From the NCBI GenBank assembly GCA_020439945.1, contig JAGRPB010000002.1, positions 1 to 37,977 on the forward strand: a DNA stretch of 37,977 nucleotides, given 5' to 3'. Below the pieces are notes generated by a model. That model worked only from the letters and a program-made list of their open reading frames with translations. It was not told the DNA's origin and did not search any database. The position numbers were made by a program, and so were the translations under genes. Positions 24,100-34,544 of this stretch are shown here, one piece after another (position 1 is the stretch's first letter; the number at the start of each line of letters is the position of its first letter). The DNA is from Verrucomicrobiia bacterium. GTDB taxonomy: Bacteria; Verrucomicrobiota; Verrucomicrobiia; Verrucomicrobiales; DEV007.

Positions 24100-26784
24100 T
24101 CAGGGTTTACCCACCACCATTTCTTTGGCGCCGTCATCGAAGCTGAGGCAGAGCACCAGTTCGCCATTGAAATTCAGCACCTGACCGTGCCCTTTACCTC
24201 CGGCGCCGGTGCGGTCGACGATCGGTTGCATCAGGATCGACCGCAGGCGGGTCGATCCGGAATCCGGCGTGTTGAAGATCGTGCCTTTTCGCAGGGCGAG
24301 ACGCGGCAGGCGCAGGGCATGACGGGTAAGCGCGCCCTGACCGCTATCGGGATTCGGGTGTGGGAGTCCGGCATTGCCGACGAAGAGCGCCTGGTTTCGC
24401 GCCGGCGAACCAGTCAGGGACGCGACGATGGCGTAGTGCCCGGTGATGGGATCGACCTCGACGCGCTGAATGGCCCGCACCTGCGGACAATCCCCGGCCG
24501 GGACAGGATCGCCCTCGCGCAGCAGCACCTGGCAGGCATAGGTTTCGTAAATGGGATTGTAGTAGCGAGTCATGTGAACCACCGCGCAATCATTCGAGGC
24601 GTTGGTGCCTGGGCCGTATCCCTTCAGCAGGACGATCAACTGATCGGTTCCCACCGGCCAGAAGCGGAGAAAGCGCGAGGCCAGGAAACTCCCGAGAGGC
24701 TGGCCGGTCACCGGATGCGAGGTCCCGGCCAGTTCGGTTCCTCGTCCCACCATGAGGGCGCGAAGATTCAAATGATCATCCTCTCTCCAGAATCCTTCCG
24801 CGAACCGATTGGCCGAGGGCGTCCCTCCCCGTCGGGCACGGGCGATGCCATAGCCACTGCTGTCGACGACCTCTCCCAGGACACTGCGAAAGGTCTCGGC
24901 AGGATTCAGTTCCCCACCGAGCCCTGGAGCCTGGTCACCTTCCCTAACTACGGAAAAGTAGTCACCACCCGCAGACGTCGTATAGCACTGACGAAGTGGC
25001 GAACCACCACCAGCCGGAATGACGAAGGCGCTGAAACCGTAATAGTTGAATGAGCCTGCCGCTGCCCTCCCAAAGAACTGGCCGAAAGTAGCCCCGTCCT
25101 TGGCCGGTTGTCCCTCTCGGTCTTTGGTGTCACCGATGGCGCCACCGAAGGAATCGGCCAACAGGGCGCCGGTGTCGTCGGTCGCTGTCACACCTCCGGC
25201 TCCCCGTCGGAGGCGATACGGCAGGAGCAGGCGATCAGTTGTCGTGCCCGCGAACTGACTGGTTTGCAGTATCTCCTGCATGGACTGGATCTCCGCATCG
25301 CCGAGTGCAGCCAAGGGCGTTCCCGTTCGCAACTGGTTGGCCTGAGCTCCATCAAAGGTTAGTATCACACGATTGTTGGCAGGGGTGATACCCGGGCCCC
25401 GCAAAAGGGACTCAAAAACGACAGAATCGTCCCGGCTGCTGACGAATCGCAGCAGGCGCCCGACTTTCAATCCCGGTCCCACGACCTCGGCGCCGCCACC
25501 GGCGACTCCGAGGGAGTCCAGTTCGCCCTGGAAATTCGTCCACAGTCCCTGATTCTTGCCGCCAGCCGTCCCCGGCCCCATCAGATTCGCGGTGAAGAAT
25601 ACCTCGCCATCAGGATTGATGAGGGGTTGCTGGAAGTTCCGGAAATCGCCCTGAACCGTGCCGGGGGCGTAATTCCGCGTCTGGGTCACTGTTTCCATCG
25701 GCAGCGGTCCGACCAAGGGACGGAGAAAGTGCACCGATCCTCCCCCGCTGTTGGCAACGCCGAAAAGCGCCTGGTCACCACAAAAGGCCAGATTCTGCCC
25801 GACTCCGCTCCCGCTACTCGGGCTCAGAATGCGCAGCAACTCCATTCGGGAGACATCGAACAGATAGGCAATCCCGTCGTCAGGCGCCCCGATCAGGGCG
25901 AGATTTCCGTCGAGTTCCGCCTGCCAGCCGAAACTTCCTCCCCCGGCAGGGAAAGCCACGGGTGGATCGGTGGTCAGCAGATCGAACAGGTAGGCTCTCC
26001 CGTCCGTCCCGGTTCCGGGTTCTCCCACGATGGCGCGAGTTCCATCGAGGGCGATGTCCCTGCCGAAGAACTTGAACCCGGCCGGATTGGGACTGGTCAG
26101 CTTGCGAAGTTGGCGACCACTACGGAGATCGAACAGGTAGGCCGCTCCGGCCCCGCTTCCTTTCTCGGGAGCTCCAACGAGGACCAGTTCGCCATGCACG
26201 GAGAGACTTTTTCCAAATTCATCCCCCGCCGCCGCGTCGTCGGCCGAGATCCGGCGCTCGAATTCCCCCGTGACGGTGTTGTGAATCTCGACCACTCCCG
26301 CACTGGAACCTCGCCCCCTGAGACCGATCACCATGTACCGCTCCGACAAGGCCACGGCGGCACCGGCTTTGTCCTGCGACACCGCCGGACCGGCGAGGAT
26401 GCGATGGATCAGGCGCCCGTTGCGCACGTCCATCAGATAGGCGACGCCCGTGCTGTTCCCGTATTCCGGTGCGCCGATCAGCAACTTGTTTCCACAAAGG
26501 CTGAGACTGCTCCCGAACGCATCGCCATCATCCGCATCCGGCGCGCGGAGTTCCCGCAATCGGCGACCGGTGGCAGCGCTGTAGATCGTAACCACCCCCT
26601 TGCCGACTTCCGCGCTCGGGTCTCCCACCGCGATCCAGCGATCGTTCACCGCCAAGGCCGTCCCGAAACTGTCACGATCTTCCACGTCCTTCGGGAGCAG
26701 GATACGGTCGATGGGACGCCGCGCCTCCGCCCGGGGCGCCAGGCAGAGAAGGAAAAAGGCGAGAAAGTGGAGGGCGGTTTTCAT
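24100..26784 (-). CDS. secreted FG-GAP / NxxGxxAF double-repeat protein, paralogue 3 of 5
   Basis: An 894-residue protein; the start at 26784 (MKTALHFLAFFLLCLAPRAEA) is a textbook signal peptide, with a second in-frame ATG at 26841. First-domain blades include FGTALAVNDRWIAVGDP, FGSSLSLCGNKLLIGAPEY and FGKSLSVHGELVLVGAPEK. The second domain opens with NPDGEVFFTANLMGPG and has GPGITPANN and GPGTNASND repeats. The C-terminal module contains AGDCPQVRAIQRVEVDPITG, SLTGSPARNQALF, LALRKGTIFNTPDSGST and the end AKEMVVGKP. The C-terminal quarter is very like paralogue 4, suggesting these two arose from the most recent duplication. Located 29 to 86 bases after paralogue 2 depending on start. Confidence 0.88.
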   Translation of the reverse strand: MKTALHFLAFFLLCLAPRAEARRPIDRILLPKDVEDRDSFGTALAVNDRWIAVGDPSAEVGKGVVTIYSAATGRRLRELRAPDADDGDAFGSSLSLCGNKLLIGAPEYGNSTGVAYLMDVRNGRLIHRILAGPAVSQDKAGAAVALSERYMVIGLRGRGSSAGVVEIHNTVTGEFERRISADDAAAGDEFGKSLSVHGELVLVGAPEKGSGAGAAYLFDLRSGRQLRKLTSPNPAGFKFFGRDIALDGTRAIVGEPGTGTDGRAYLFDLLTTDPPVAFPAGGGSFGWQAELDGNLALIGAPDDGIAYLFDVSRMELLRILSPSSGSGVGQNLAFCGDQALFGVANSGGGSVHFLRPLVGPLPMETVTQTRNYAPGTVQGDFRNFQQPLINPDGEVFFTANLMGPGTAGGKNQGLWTNFQGELDSLGVAGGGAEVVGPGLKVGRLLRFVSSRDDSVVFESLLRGPGITPANNRVILTFDGAQANQLRTGTPLAALGDAEIQSMQEILQTSQFAGTTTDRLLLPYRLRRGAGGVTATDDTGALLADSFGGAIGDTKDREGQPAKDGATFGQFFGRAAAGSFNYYGFSAFVIPAGGGSPLRQCYTTSAGGDYFSVVREGDQAPGLGGELNPAETFRSVLGEVVDSSGYGIARARRGGTPSANRFAEGFWREDDHLNLRALMVGRGTELAGTSHPVTGQPLGSFLASRFLRFWPVGTDQLIVLLKGYGPGTNASNDCAVVHMTRYYNPIYETYACQVLLREGDPVPAGDCPQVRAIQRVEVDPITGHYAIVASLTGSPARNQALFVGNAGLPHPNPDSGQGALTRHALRLPRLALRKGTIFNTPDSGSTRLRSILMQPIVDRTGAGGKGHGQVLNFNGELVLCLSFDDGAKEMVVGKP

Positions 26785-26869
26785 CACGAGCCGGAAGGGA
26801 AAAACGCGATTCAAGAGTCCTCGCAACGAGGTTCCGTTCATCGTGTCAGAGAAACCTTTCGTAAGCAAC

Positions 26870-29533
26870 TTACATGCTAAGGAGCTGATCGAGCACGAGT
26901 CTTCTCTCTCCGCGATCGAGCCGGAGTGTGGCGATGACGCTCCCCTCCTCGGCCACCACCGAGGCACCTCCCGTTGCCATCGCTCCCGTGCGTTCGCGGA
27001 TCGCTTCGAAGAGAATGGATCGCAGGGTGCTCGGACCGGCCTCCAGTTCGAAGCGAATCCCCTTTCTCAATACCACGGGGAGGTAACGCTCCTTGATCCC
27101 CACATGCTTCGACAACAGGGCCTGATTCTCTCGGGGAGAACCGGTCAGGGAAACCTGGACGGCGTAGTTTCCGCCGGCATTGTCCGCGCCCACCCGCTGG
27201 ATCGCCCGGATCCGCGTGCTCTCGCAGCCGCAGATGAGATCGCCTTCCCGAACCATCAACCGGAAGTTCCACTCCGCACCGCGGTAGCCAAAAATCAATG
27301 CCACGTCGTTGCCTGGATTCACACCTGGCCCGCGGAACCGGACCAGAGCGACGACGCCACCGGCCTCAACTTCCCAGAAGCCGAGGATCCGTTGCACCAC
27401 CAGCTCCGCTCGACCGATCCCGTCATTGGCGAGGATGGACTGGCCCTTCTGCAACACCACGGAATCGGTGGGCTCGTGCCAGAGAATTTCGTTGTTCCGA
27501 CCCGTGATTCCCGGTCCGCGAACAAAGGCGCGGATCAGTCCGCTTCCGGCTTCCCCGGCGATGGTGCGGATCGTCTGTCCCGGATCGAGGCCCGGCACTT
27601 CGTCTCCCTGGCGAATCAGGCTCTGCACGGTCGAGGCGTTGCCGGACAAACCGGAGAAGGCTTCCAGGCTCGGCCGACCGCCGCCCGGCGGTGTGGTGTA
27701 GGTGGTGAAAATCAGGTCGTCTCCCGACCTCGCCACCCGGGGAAGAAACTGACGGAAATCGTTTCCACCCGGCGCGGCATCACCTTCGCGGAAGGCTGAG
27801 TTCACCACTTGATCGCCACTGTTGATCGTGAGCAGGCCACTGTCGTTGGCCACCGTCACGCCATCTGCGACCCTTCGCCGGAGACGAACGGGAACGGACG
27901 CTTTTACCTCGTCGTATTTGAAATTCAGCCACCGCTGCAACTGCGCGCCCCCAAATTCGGGGATGGTGTCGCCATCGCGCAGCACGGGCATCACGGAGCC
28001 AGCCACATCCCCGAGAATCGCGCGGCGGTTGGAGCCGTTGACGCCGCGACCACCCAGCACGGCGGAAAAGACGAGGTGATCGGGGGACGCATTCTGGATC
28101 GGCTGAAAGGCGTTGCCGAGAAACACGCCGTCCCCCAACGCGGGAACCAGTTCGCGAGTCCGGGCCACCACGTCGAACCCGGTGAAGTAGTCCGACCAGA
28201 GGCCTCGGTTTCCACCTCCGGCAGTTCCCGGCCCGACGAGAAATCCCTCGAAACTGTATTCCCCCGTCGAGCTCAGCGCGGGCCGCCGAAACTGGCGAAA
28301 AATAGTGTCGGGCACACCGGGTGCGGCGTCTCCCGAAGCGGCGATCGTCATCACGGGCAATGGTCGACCGAGATTCTCGTAAACGTAGACGCCGCCGGAG
28401 TCGTTGGCCTCCACGTCTTCCCGTTCGGCGGAAACCGCCGCCCGATCTCCGCAGAGAGCCACGTGGAGTCCGTAATTGACGAACTGCGCTCCACTGCTGG
28501 CGCTCAGGGTGTCGATCACATTTCCCGAGGGCAATTCCATGAGGACGGCGCTGCCGTGGTAGTCGTCTCCCCACTCGTAGCCGATCAGCGCCATGGAACC
28601 GCTGACGGCAACCGAAGAGCCGAAACGTCCTGCTCCGGAATTGGGGGGCGCCGAGAACTTGATGGGGCCCACGCCCGTCCGCAGGTCCCAGACATACACG
28701 GCTCCGGCCGAACCATCTTTCCGCGGAACGCCCACCACCAGGAAGCGGCTGCTCAAGGCGACCTGGTCGCCGAAATAATCGAAGTCCGCGGGATCGGGCG
28801 GGTTCAGCTTTTCCATCTCCTCACCGGTCTCGAGATCGAACAGGTAGACCGAGCCGCGATCATCGCCGCCCTCTTCATCGCTCGCACCGATCAAGGCGAA
28901 GCGACCGCAAACCGCCACCGAGGTGCCGAAATGCGATCCAGGAATATCCGCCCGCAGTTCGTGCAGCAGTTCCCCGTTGCGGACGTCGTAGACGAAGGCC
29001 GCGCCGACCAGTCCAGCATCTCCTGTGCATCCCACCACCGCGTAATTTCCATCCATCGCCACCGCCGCTCCCATGCGATCGAAGTTCGCCGCATTCGGCG
29101 AGGTCAGCTTGGCGATTTGGCGGCCGGTGGGAATGTCGTAGAGAAAGGCGGCGCCCCTGGCCGTGAGATCGGTGAGCGAGGCGCCGATGAGAATGCGACG
29201 TCCGGAAAGGGCGATCGCGGACCCGAATCCGCCATTCGGATCGGAAGGGTAGAAGGTCCGGATGAGGCGCCCGGTGCGGGCGTCGAAGACCTTGACGTTG
29301 CCGAACAGGGTCTCGGGCCGTTCGATCTCCTCCTTGGAACCCGCCGCCAGATATCTCGAGGACAACGCAATGCCCTGGCCGAACTGATTGTCGGCGGGAT
29401 CCCTGGCCCCGTGTTCGGGCTGCCTTCGCTCGATCGGTGCGGCACCGAGATCGGGCAGATCCCCAAGAATAGTGAGAAGGAAGATCGCCCAGAGCGGGAC
29501 TTTCCCCCCTGGTGCGGGAAAGGAAGAAAACAT
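26870..29533 (-). CDS. secreted FG-GAP / NxxGxxAF double-repeat protein, paralogue 2 of 5
   Basis: An 887-residue protein with signal peptide (VPLWAIFLLTILGDLPDLGA). Propeller repeats include FGSAIALSGRRILIGAS, FGTSVAVCGRFALIGAS and FGSSVAVSGSMALIGYE, each with a VYxFDLxTG strand. The second domain opens at SSTGEYSFEGFLVGPG and has GRGVNGSN, GPGITGRNNEI and GPGVNPGND repeats. The C-terminal module reads GCESTRIRAIQRVGAD, SLTGSPRENQALL and VLRKGIRFELEAGPSTLRS. It is the most divergent at its end (RRLVLDQLLSM instead of VVGKP-type). It is separated from paralogue 1 by 135 bases, the largest gap inside the array. Function unknown. Confidence 0.88.
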   Translation of the reverse strand: MFSSFPAPGGKVPLWAIFLLTILGDLPDLGAAPIERRQPEHGARDPADNQFGQGIALSSRYLAAGSKEEIERPETLFGNVKVFDARTGRLIRTFYPSDPNGGFGSAIALSGRRILIGASLTDLTARGAAFLYDIPTGRQIAKLTSPNAANFDRMGAAVAMDGNYAVVGCTGDAGLVGAAFVYDVRNGELLHELRADIPGSHFGTSVAVCGRFALIGASDEEGGDDRGSVYLFDLETGEEMEKLNPPDPADFDYFGDQVALSSRFLVVGVPRKDGSAGAVYVWDLRTGVGPIKFSAPPNSGAGRFGSSVAVSGSMALIGYEWGDDYHGSAVLMELPSGNVIDTLSASSGAQFVNYGLHVALCGDRAAVSAEREDVEANDSGGVYVYENLGRPLPVMTIAASGDAAPGVPDTIFRQFRRPALSSTGEYSFEGFLVGPGTAGGGNRGLWSDYFTGFDVVARTRELVPALGDGVFLGNAFQPIQNASPDHLVFSAVLGGRGVNGSNRRAILGDVAGSVMPVLRDGDTIPEFGGAQLQRWLNFKYDEVKASVPVRLRRRVADGVTVANDSGLLTINSGDQVVNSAFREGDAAPGGNDFRQFLPRVARSGDDLIFTTYTTPPGGGRPSLEAFSGLSGNASTVQSLIRQGDEVPGLDPGQTIRTIAGEAGSGLIRAFVRGPGITGRNNEILWHEPTDSVVLQKGQSILANDGIGRAELVVQRILGFWEVEAGGVVALVRFRGPGVNPGNDVALIFGYRGAEWNFRLMVREGDLICGCESTRIRAIQRVGADNAGGNYAVQVSLTGSPRENQALLSKHVGIKERYLPVVLRKGIRFELEAGPSTLRSILFEAIRERTGAMATGGASVVAEEGSVIATLRLDRGERRLVLDQLLSM

Positions 29534-29668
29534 GACCGGATGAAGGCAGGAGACTGGCGAGAAAGCGAAAACTTCCTTTTCAGACTACGACCTCCCCCAC
29601 CCACGACAAGAAGATTCCGGTCAAATGCCCCCTTCGTTCCCAACTCGAAGACCGCCCGGCAACCGGAA

Positions 29669-32368
29669 TCATGGCGCTCCCAGCACCAATTCGCGACTGC
29701 GGTCGTCGAACTGGAGATCCATCACGACCTCCCCTCCATCGGCCACGACCTGGCCCAATCCCTTGGCGCCCACGCCGTGACGATCGAGTTGCGGGCTGAG
29801 CAGGAGGCTGCGCAGGGTGGTCGCCCCGGAAAAGGGGGTGTTGAAAGGTGTTCCCTTTCGGAGTGCGAGGTGAGGCAGCCTCAGCGCACGCAGGGCGATA
29901 TCGTTCCCGACCGAGGCCACTCCCGTCAGGAGAGCCTGGTTGCGCCGAGGCGATCCGGTCAGGGAGGCCACCACCGCGTAGGCTCCGGTCACCGGATTCA
30001 CCGCCACCCGCTGGATCGCCCGAATCCGCGGGCAATCGCAGCCCACAACGGGATCCCCTTCCCGCAGCAGGCTCAGGTAGGTGCCGTTGCTTTGCCGCAG
30101 GATCAGGGCGGCGTCATTGCTGGCATTCACCCCCGGTCCCCGGAGTCTGACCTCCGCGATCAGCCCCGAATCCAACGGCCAGAATCGCACGATCCGGGAG
30201 ATACCGACACCGATCGCCCCCTGCACCGGTTCGTCGCCTTCACGAACGAGCAGGTCGGGAGTTCCCACGTTTTCCTTCCAGATGCCCTCATTGTTCCCTC
30301 CGTTGACCCCCGGCCCTTGAAGTCGAGCCTTGACCAGCCCGGACACCTGCTGGATGCCGAGACCGGCGAAGGATCGGAACAGTTGACCAGGCGCACAACC
30401 CGGCGCCTGGTTTCCCTGGAACGCGATTGGCGAGGTAAAGTTGGCATCCACATCGCGGGTCCAGGTTTTCTGGAGGGGCTTCGAATTCGCAACCGCATCG
30501 AGGAAATAACCGCCGAAGGCCGTGTACGAGCTGTGGTTCTTGGCCGCTTCGGGAAACAGTTGCAGGAAGGTTCCCGCCACGATCGCGTCGCCCTCCCTGA
30601 CGGTGCCCAGAGCGGTGGCGCCGTTGGGAGCGAGCATGGCCAGGACGGAATCGTCCCGCGCCGTCACGCCGATCAGGGAGGCGCGATCCAGCGCGCACGA
30701 CAGGGTGAATCCGTGAAAGATCGCCGGCACCGTGCTGAGCCGCTGCTGGAGAACCTCGTGAAAGCGGCTGATCAATGGCCCCCCCAGCACAACGGGATCC
30801 CCCGCCTGGGCGAGAATCACGGGACCGGTGCCGTCATCGGTGAGAATGGCCTGGCTGTTCCGGGCATTGAACCCCGGACCCGCGAAGAACACGTCGTAGG
30901 CCGTCACCGTCTCGCGGCTCAGCCCCCGCACCTGGCGAATCGCGGGGCCCGCCAGGCCAGCGGGACGGGTTTTCGTCGAGAGATCCACGAAACGCGGCGA
31001 CCCGATTCCCAGGATGCTGTCCGTCCAGATGCCCCGATCGCGACCGCCGCGGGATCCGGGACCGCTGAGCCGGGCCCGGTAGGCCACATCGCGAAAACGG
31101 TTCACCACCGGCTGCTCGAAACGACCGAACCGGGTCTCGAAGGTACCCGGGGCAAAATCGCCGACACTGGCGAGCGATGTCATTGGCAGAGGCCCGGTCA
31201 TCCCACGAAAAAGGTAGGCGGAACCGGTGTCGGCAAAAAAGCCCTCGTCATCACCCGGCGCGCCAAGCACGGCGAGGTCTCCGCACAAGGCCGTCGCACT
31301 GCCGAGGTGGTCGCCGCCTTTCCCATCCGGTGCCACCAGCTTTCCGAGAAAACTCTGGGTGCTCAGGTCGAAAAGGTAGGCGGCACCACTGCCGGAATCG
31401 TGCAGATGGGCGCCGATGAGGGCGAGATTTCCCTCCGCCGCCACCCGCACGCCGAAATTGTCGCCTCCCACCCCATCGGGAGCGGTCAGGGCGGCCGTCT
31501 GCAATCCGCTGTGGAGATCGAAAACGTAGGTCGTTCCCTGAAAACCGTTTGTCCCCGTGGCTCCGACCAACGCGCGGCTTCCGCAGAGTGACACGCTGAT
31601 GCCGAACAGGTGGCCGGGAGCGCCCCCGGTGGCGGTCAAGGCCCACAACTGATCGCCGGTGAACCCGTCGTGATAGTAGGCGGCTCCGGTTCCGAAGGCC
31701 CGCCCCCACGCTCCCGTGAGAACCCGCCGCCCGTCGGTGGCGACACTGCGACCGAATTCATCTCCCGCCGCTCCGCCCGTCGCCGCCAGGATCTGTCGCA
31801 GGGTCCCGGTCCGCGTGTCGAAGACAAAGACCTCCCCCGTTCCGCCGTTTCGACCGGGCACGCCGATCACCGCCAGGTCTCCGGCGAGAGCGACCGAATC
31901 TCCAAAATATTCGTTGGCCACCGCCCCGAAGGCCGCGAGTTTTCGCACCTCCCGGCCGTTGCGGACATCGATCAGATAGGCGCCGCCGCGATTACCCTCG
32001 TCTCCCGGCGCTCCGACCAGGACGAGGTTTCCACAGAGCGATACCGAGGTTCCGAAAAAATCGCCCGCCGCGCCGTCGGAAGCCCGGATGCGTCTCAGGT
32101 AGCCACCGGTACGGGCATCAAACACATGGATGGCTCCCGCGTTGGCGGCGAGATCCTGGTGCTTCGATTCGCCGACGACGATCCATCGATCGGAGACCGC
32201 GACCGCATTGCCGAATTCCGCGGGGAGCGACTGCTTCGAGTGGAGCTTTTCCACGACGGGCGACAATGCCCGCGCCTCGGAGGCGGCAAACCCAACCATG
32301 GCCGTAAGGATGACCGAGCAAACAGGTCCCCATGGTGAACCTGCCCCGTGGGAGCGTTTGATTTTCAT
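29669..32368 (-). CDS. secreted FG-GAP / NxxGxxAF double-repeat protein, paralogue 1 of 5
   Basis: An 899-residue protein, first of the array. The start at 32368 (MKIKRSHGAGSPWGPVCSVILTAMV) gives a signal peptide; the longer frame to 32464 adds nothing convincing. Seven FG-GAP_2-like blades are easy to count: FGNAVAVSDRWIVVGE, FGTSVSLCGNLVLVGAPGD, FGDSVALAGDLAVIG, FGRSVATDGRRVLTG, FGISVSLCGSRALVGA, FGVRVAAEGNLALIGA and LGSATALCGDLAVLGAPGD. They lack the acidic calcium loops of eukaryotic integrins. The second domain has GPGFNARN, GPGVNGGNNEGIW and GPGVNASND repeats. The C-terminal module contains GCDCPRIRAIQRVAVNP, SLTGSPRRNQALL and RSRELVLGAP. It is transcribed divergently from carA with a 176-base gap that should carry the array's promoter. 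Confidence 0.88.
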   Translation of the reverse strand: MKIKRSHGAGSPWGPVCSVILTAMVGFAASEARALSPVVEKLHSKQSLPAEFGNAVAVSDRWIVVGESKHQDLAANAGAIHVFDARTGGYLRRIRASDGAAGDFFGTSVSLCGNLVLVGAPGDEGNRGGAYLIDVRNGREVRKLAAFGAVANEYFGDSVALAGDLAVIGVPGRNGGTGEVFVFDTRTGTLRQILAATGGAAGDEFGRSVATDGRRVLTGAWGRAFGTGAAYYHDGFTGDQLWALTATGGAPGHLFGISVSLCGSRALVGATGTNGFQGTTYVFDLHSGLQTAALTAPDGVGGDNFGVRVAAEGNLALIGAHLHDSGSGAAYLFDLSTQSFLGKLVAPDGKGGDHLGSATALCGDLAVLGAPGDDEGFFADTGSAYLFRGMTGPLPMTSLASVGDFAPGTFETRFGRFEQPVVNRFRDVAYRARLSGPGSRGGRDRGIWTDSILGIGSPRFVDLSTKTRPAGLAGPAIRQVRGLSRETVTAYDVFFAGPGFNARNSQAILTDDGTGPVILAQAGDPVVLGGPLISRFHEVLQQRLSTVPAIFHGFTLSCALDRASLIGVTARDDSVLAMLAPNGATALGTVREGDAIVAGTFLQLFPEAAKNHSSYTAFGGYFLDAVANSKPLQKTWTRDVDANFTSPIAFQGNQAPGCAPGQLFRSFAGLGIQQVSGLVKARLQGPGVNGGNNEGIWKENVGTPDLLVREGDEPVQGAIGVGISRIVRFWPLDSGLIAEVRLRGPGVNASNDAALILRQSNGTYLSLLREGDPVVGCDCPRIRAIQRVAVNPVTGAYAVVASLTGSPRRNQALLTGVASVGNDIALRALRLPHLALRKGTPFNTPFSGATTLRSLLLSPQLDRHGVGAKGLGQVVADGGEVVMDLQFDDRSRELVLGAP

Positions 32369-32544
32369 TGGGATGATGACTTTCGGATTCCATCTCCATT
32401 GAATCATTTTGGGGAAAAACGAGACGCTTCGATTTTGACCGAAACGACGCGTCGATTGCTCCATGAAGTCGGTCGTCTCGACATCGATCTCCCGTCACCG
32501 CTTGCAACCCCAACAGATGATGCCACACTCGTTCAGGAAAGGGC

Positions 32545-33816
<1,272 letters not shown>

Positions 33817-33839
33817 AACCTCTTAAATTGCGGGCTGCT

Positions 33840-34373
33840 ATGCCGAAACTCACGATTTATCTTCCCGATCAGGAACCGCTCAGAATTGGTTTCGAAGACC
33901 AAGCCGAAGTTTCTGTGGGTCGCGCCGACGACAACGACATCGTGCTGACTCACGATTCGATCTCCAGCCATCACGCTCAGCTTAAGCTGGTCGGCGCCCA
34001 GTATCACCTCGTCGATCTGGATTCCACCAACGGCACCTTCCTCGACGGCGCTCCCATCAGCGAAGCCCCGCTCAGCCACGGCGCACGCGTCACTTTCGGC
34101 CAGGTGGAAGCGGACTACGAAGGCGACGACGAAGTCGCGGAATCGGGCGACGAAGGCGGCGATTTCGGCGCCAGTTCCGGCAGCGGTTTCGAGAGCACCA
34201 TCCACGCGGAAATCGCCGAGCAATCCGTGATGCCGCCCGGATTCAAGAATCTCTCTCCCCTGCCAAAGGTGGAGAAAAAGGATGCCGCGTCGGAAGTCGC
34301 CATGATTCTCGGCATCGTCGGCATCGTCGCCGCGCTCGCGGTGGCCGGATTCGCCATGATGATGAAGGTCTAG
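33840..34373 (+). CDS. FHA-domain protein with C-terminal membrane anchor
   Basis: A 177-residue protein. Residues 1 to about 95 are a forkhead-associated domain that should bind phosphothreonine peptides: SVGRADDNDIVL, SISSHHAQL and DLDSTNGTFLDG hold the conserved Gly-Arg, Ser, His and Asn residues. An acidic, Gly/Ser-rich linker follows (about 96-150). A hydrophobic helix near the end (VAMILGIVGIVAALAVAGFAMMM) is followed by KV only, so it is a tail-anchored protein with the FHA domain in the cytoplasm. It lies 23 bases after carA and 171 before purA. The kinase that makes its ligand is not in the window. Confidence 0.9.
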   Translation: MPKLTIYLPDQEPLRIGFEDQAEVSVGRADDNDIVLTHDSISSHHAQLKLVGAQYHLVDLDSTNGTFLDGAPISEAPLSHGARVTFGQVEADYEGDDEVAESGDEGGDFGASSGSGFESTIHAEIAEQSVMPPGFKNLSPLPKVEKKDAASEVAMILGIVGIVAALAVAGFAMMMKV

Positions 34374-34544
34374 GAGCCGCACCCGGCCCGATCGATCCCG
34401 ACCCAACCCGCCTGCCCCGTTTCCTCTGCCGCGTCCGGCTTTCTGTCCGGACCGCTGTCCCGCCCTGCGCCTGTCCGATTCCCTCTCCTGAATTGATTTC
34501 CCGTTTTCATTTCCCCAACTCACTCCAACTTCCCAACTGAGAAA

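Noticed and set aside
27809..31591. Plus-strand open frame of about 1260 codons opposite propeller paralogues 1 and 2
   Set aside because: It is antisense to two well-supported genes, its translation is rich in His/Arg/Gly/Gln with no domain, and the paralogues' conserved repeats are on the minus strand. Long antisense frames are common at this GC content.
18510..32368. The five large proteins as integrin-like calcium-binding proteins
   Set aside because: The blades carry the FG-GAP_2 pattern but not the Asp-rich calcium loops (DxDxDG) of integrin FG-GAP repeats.
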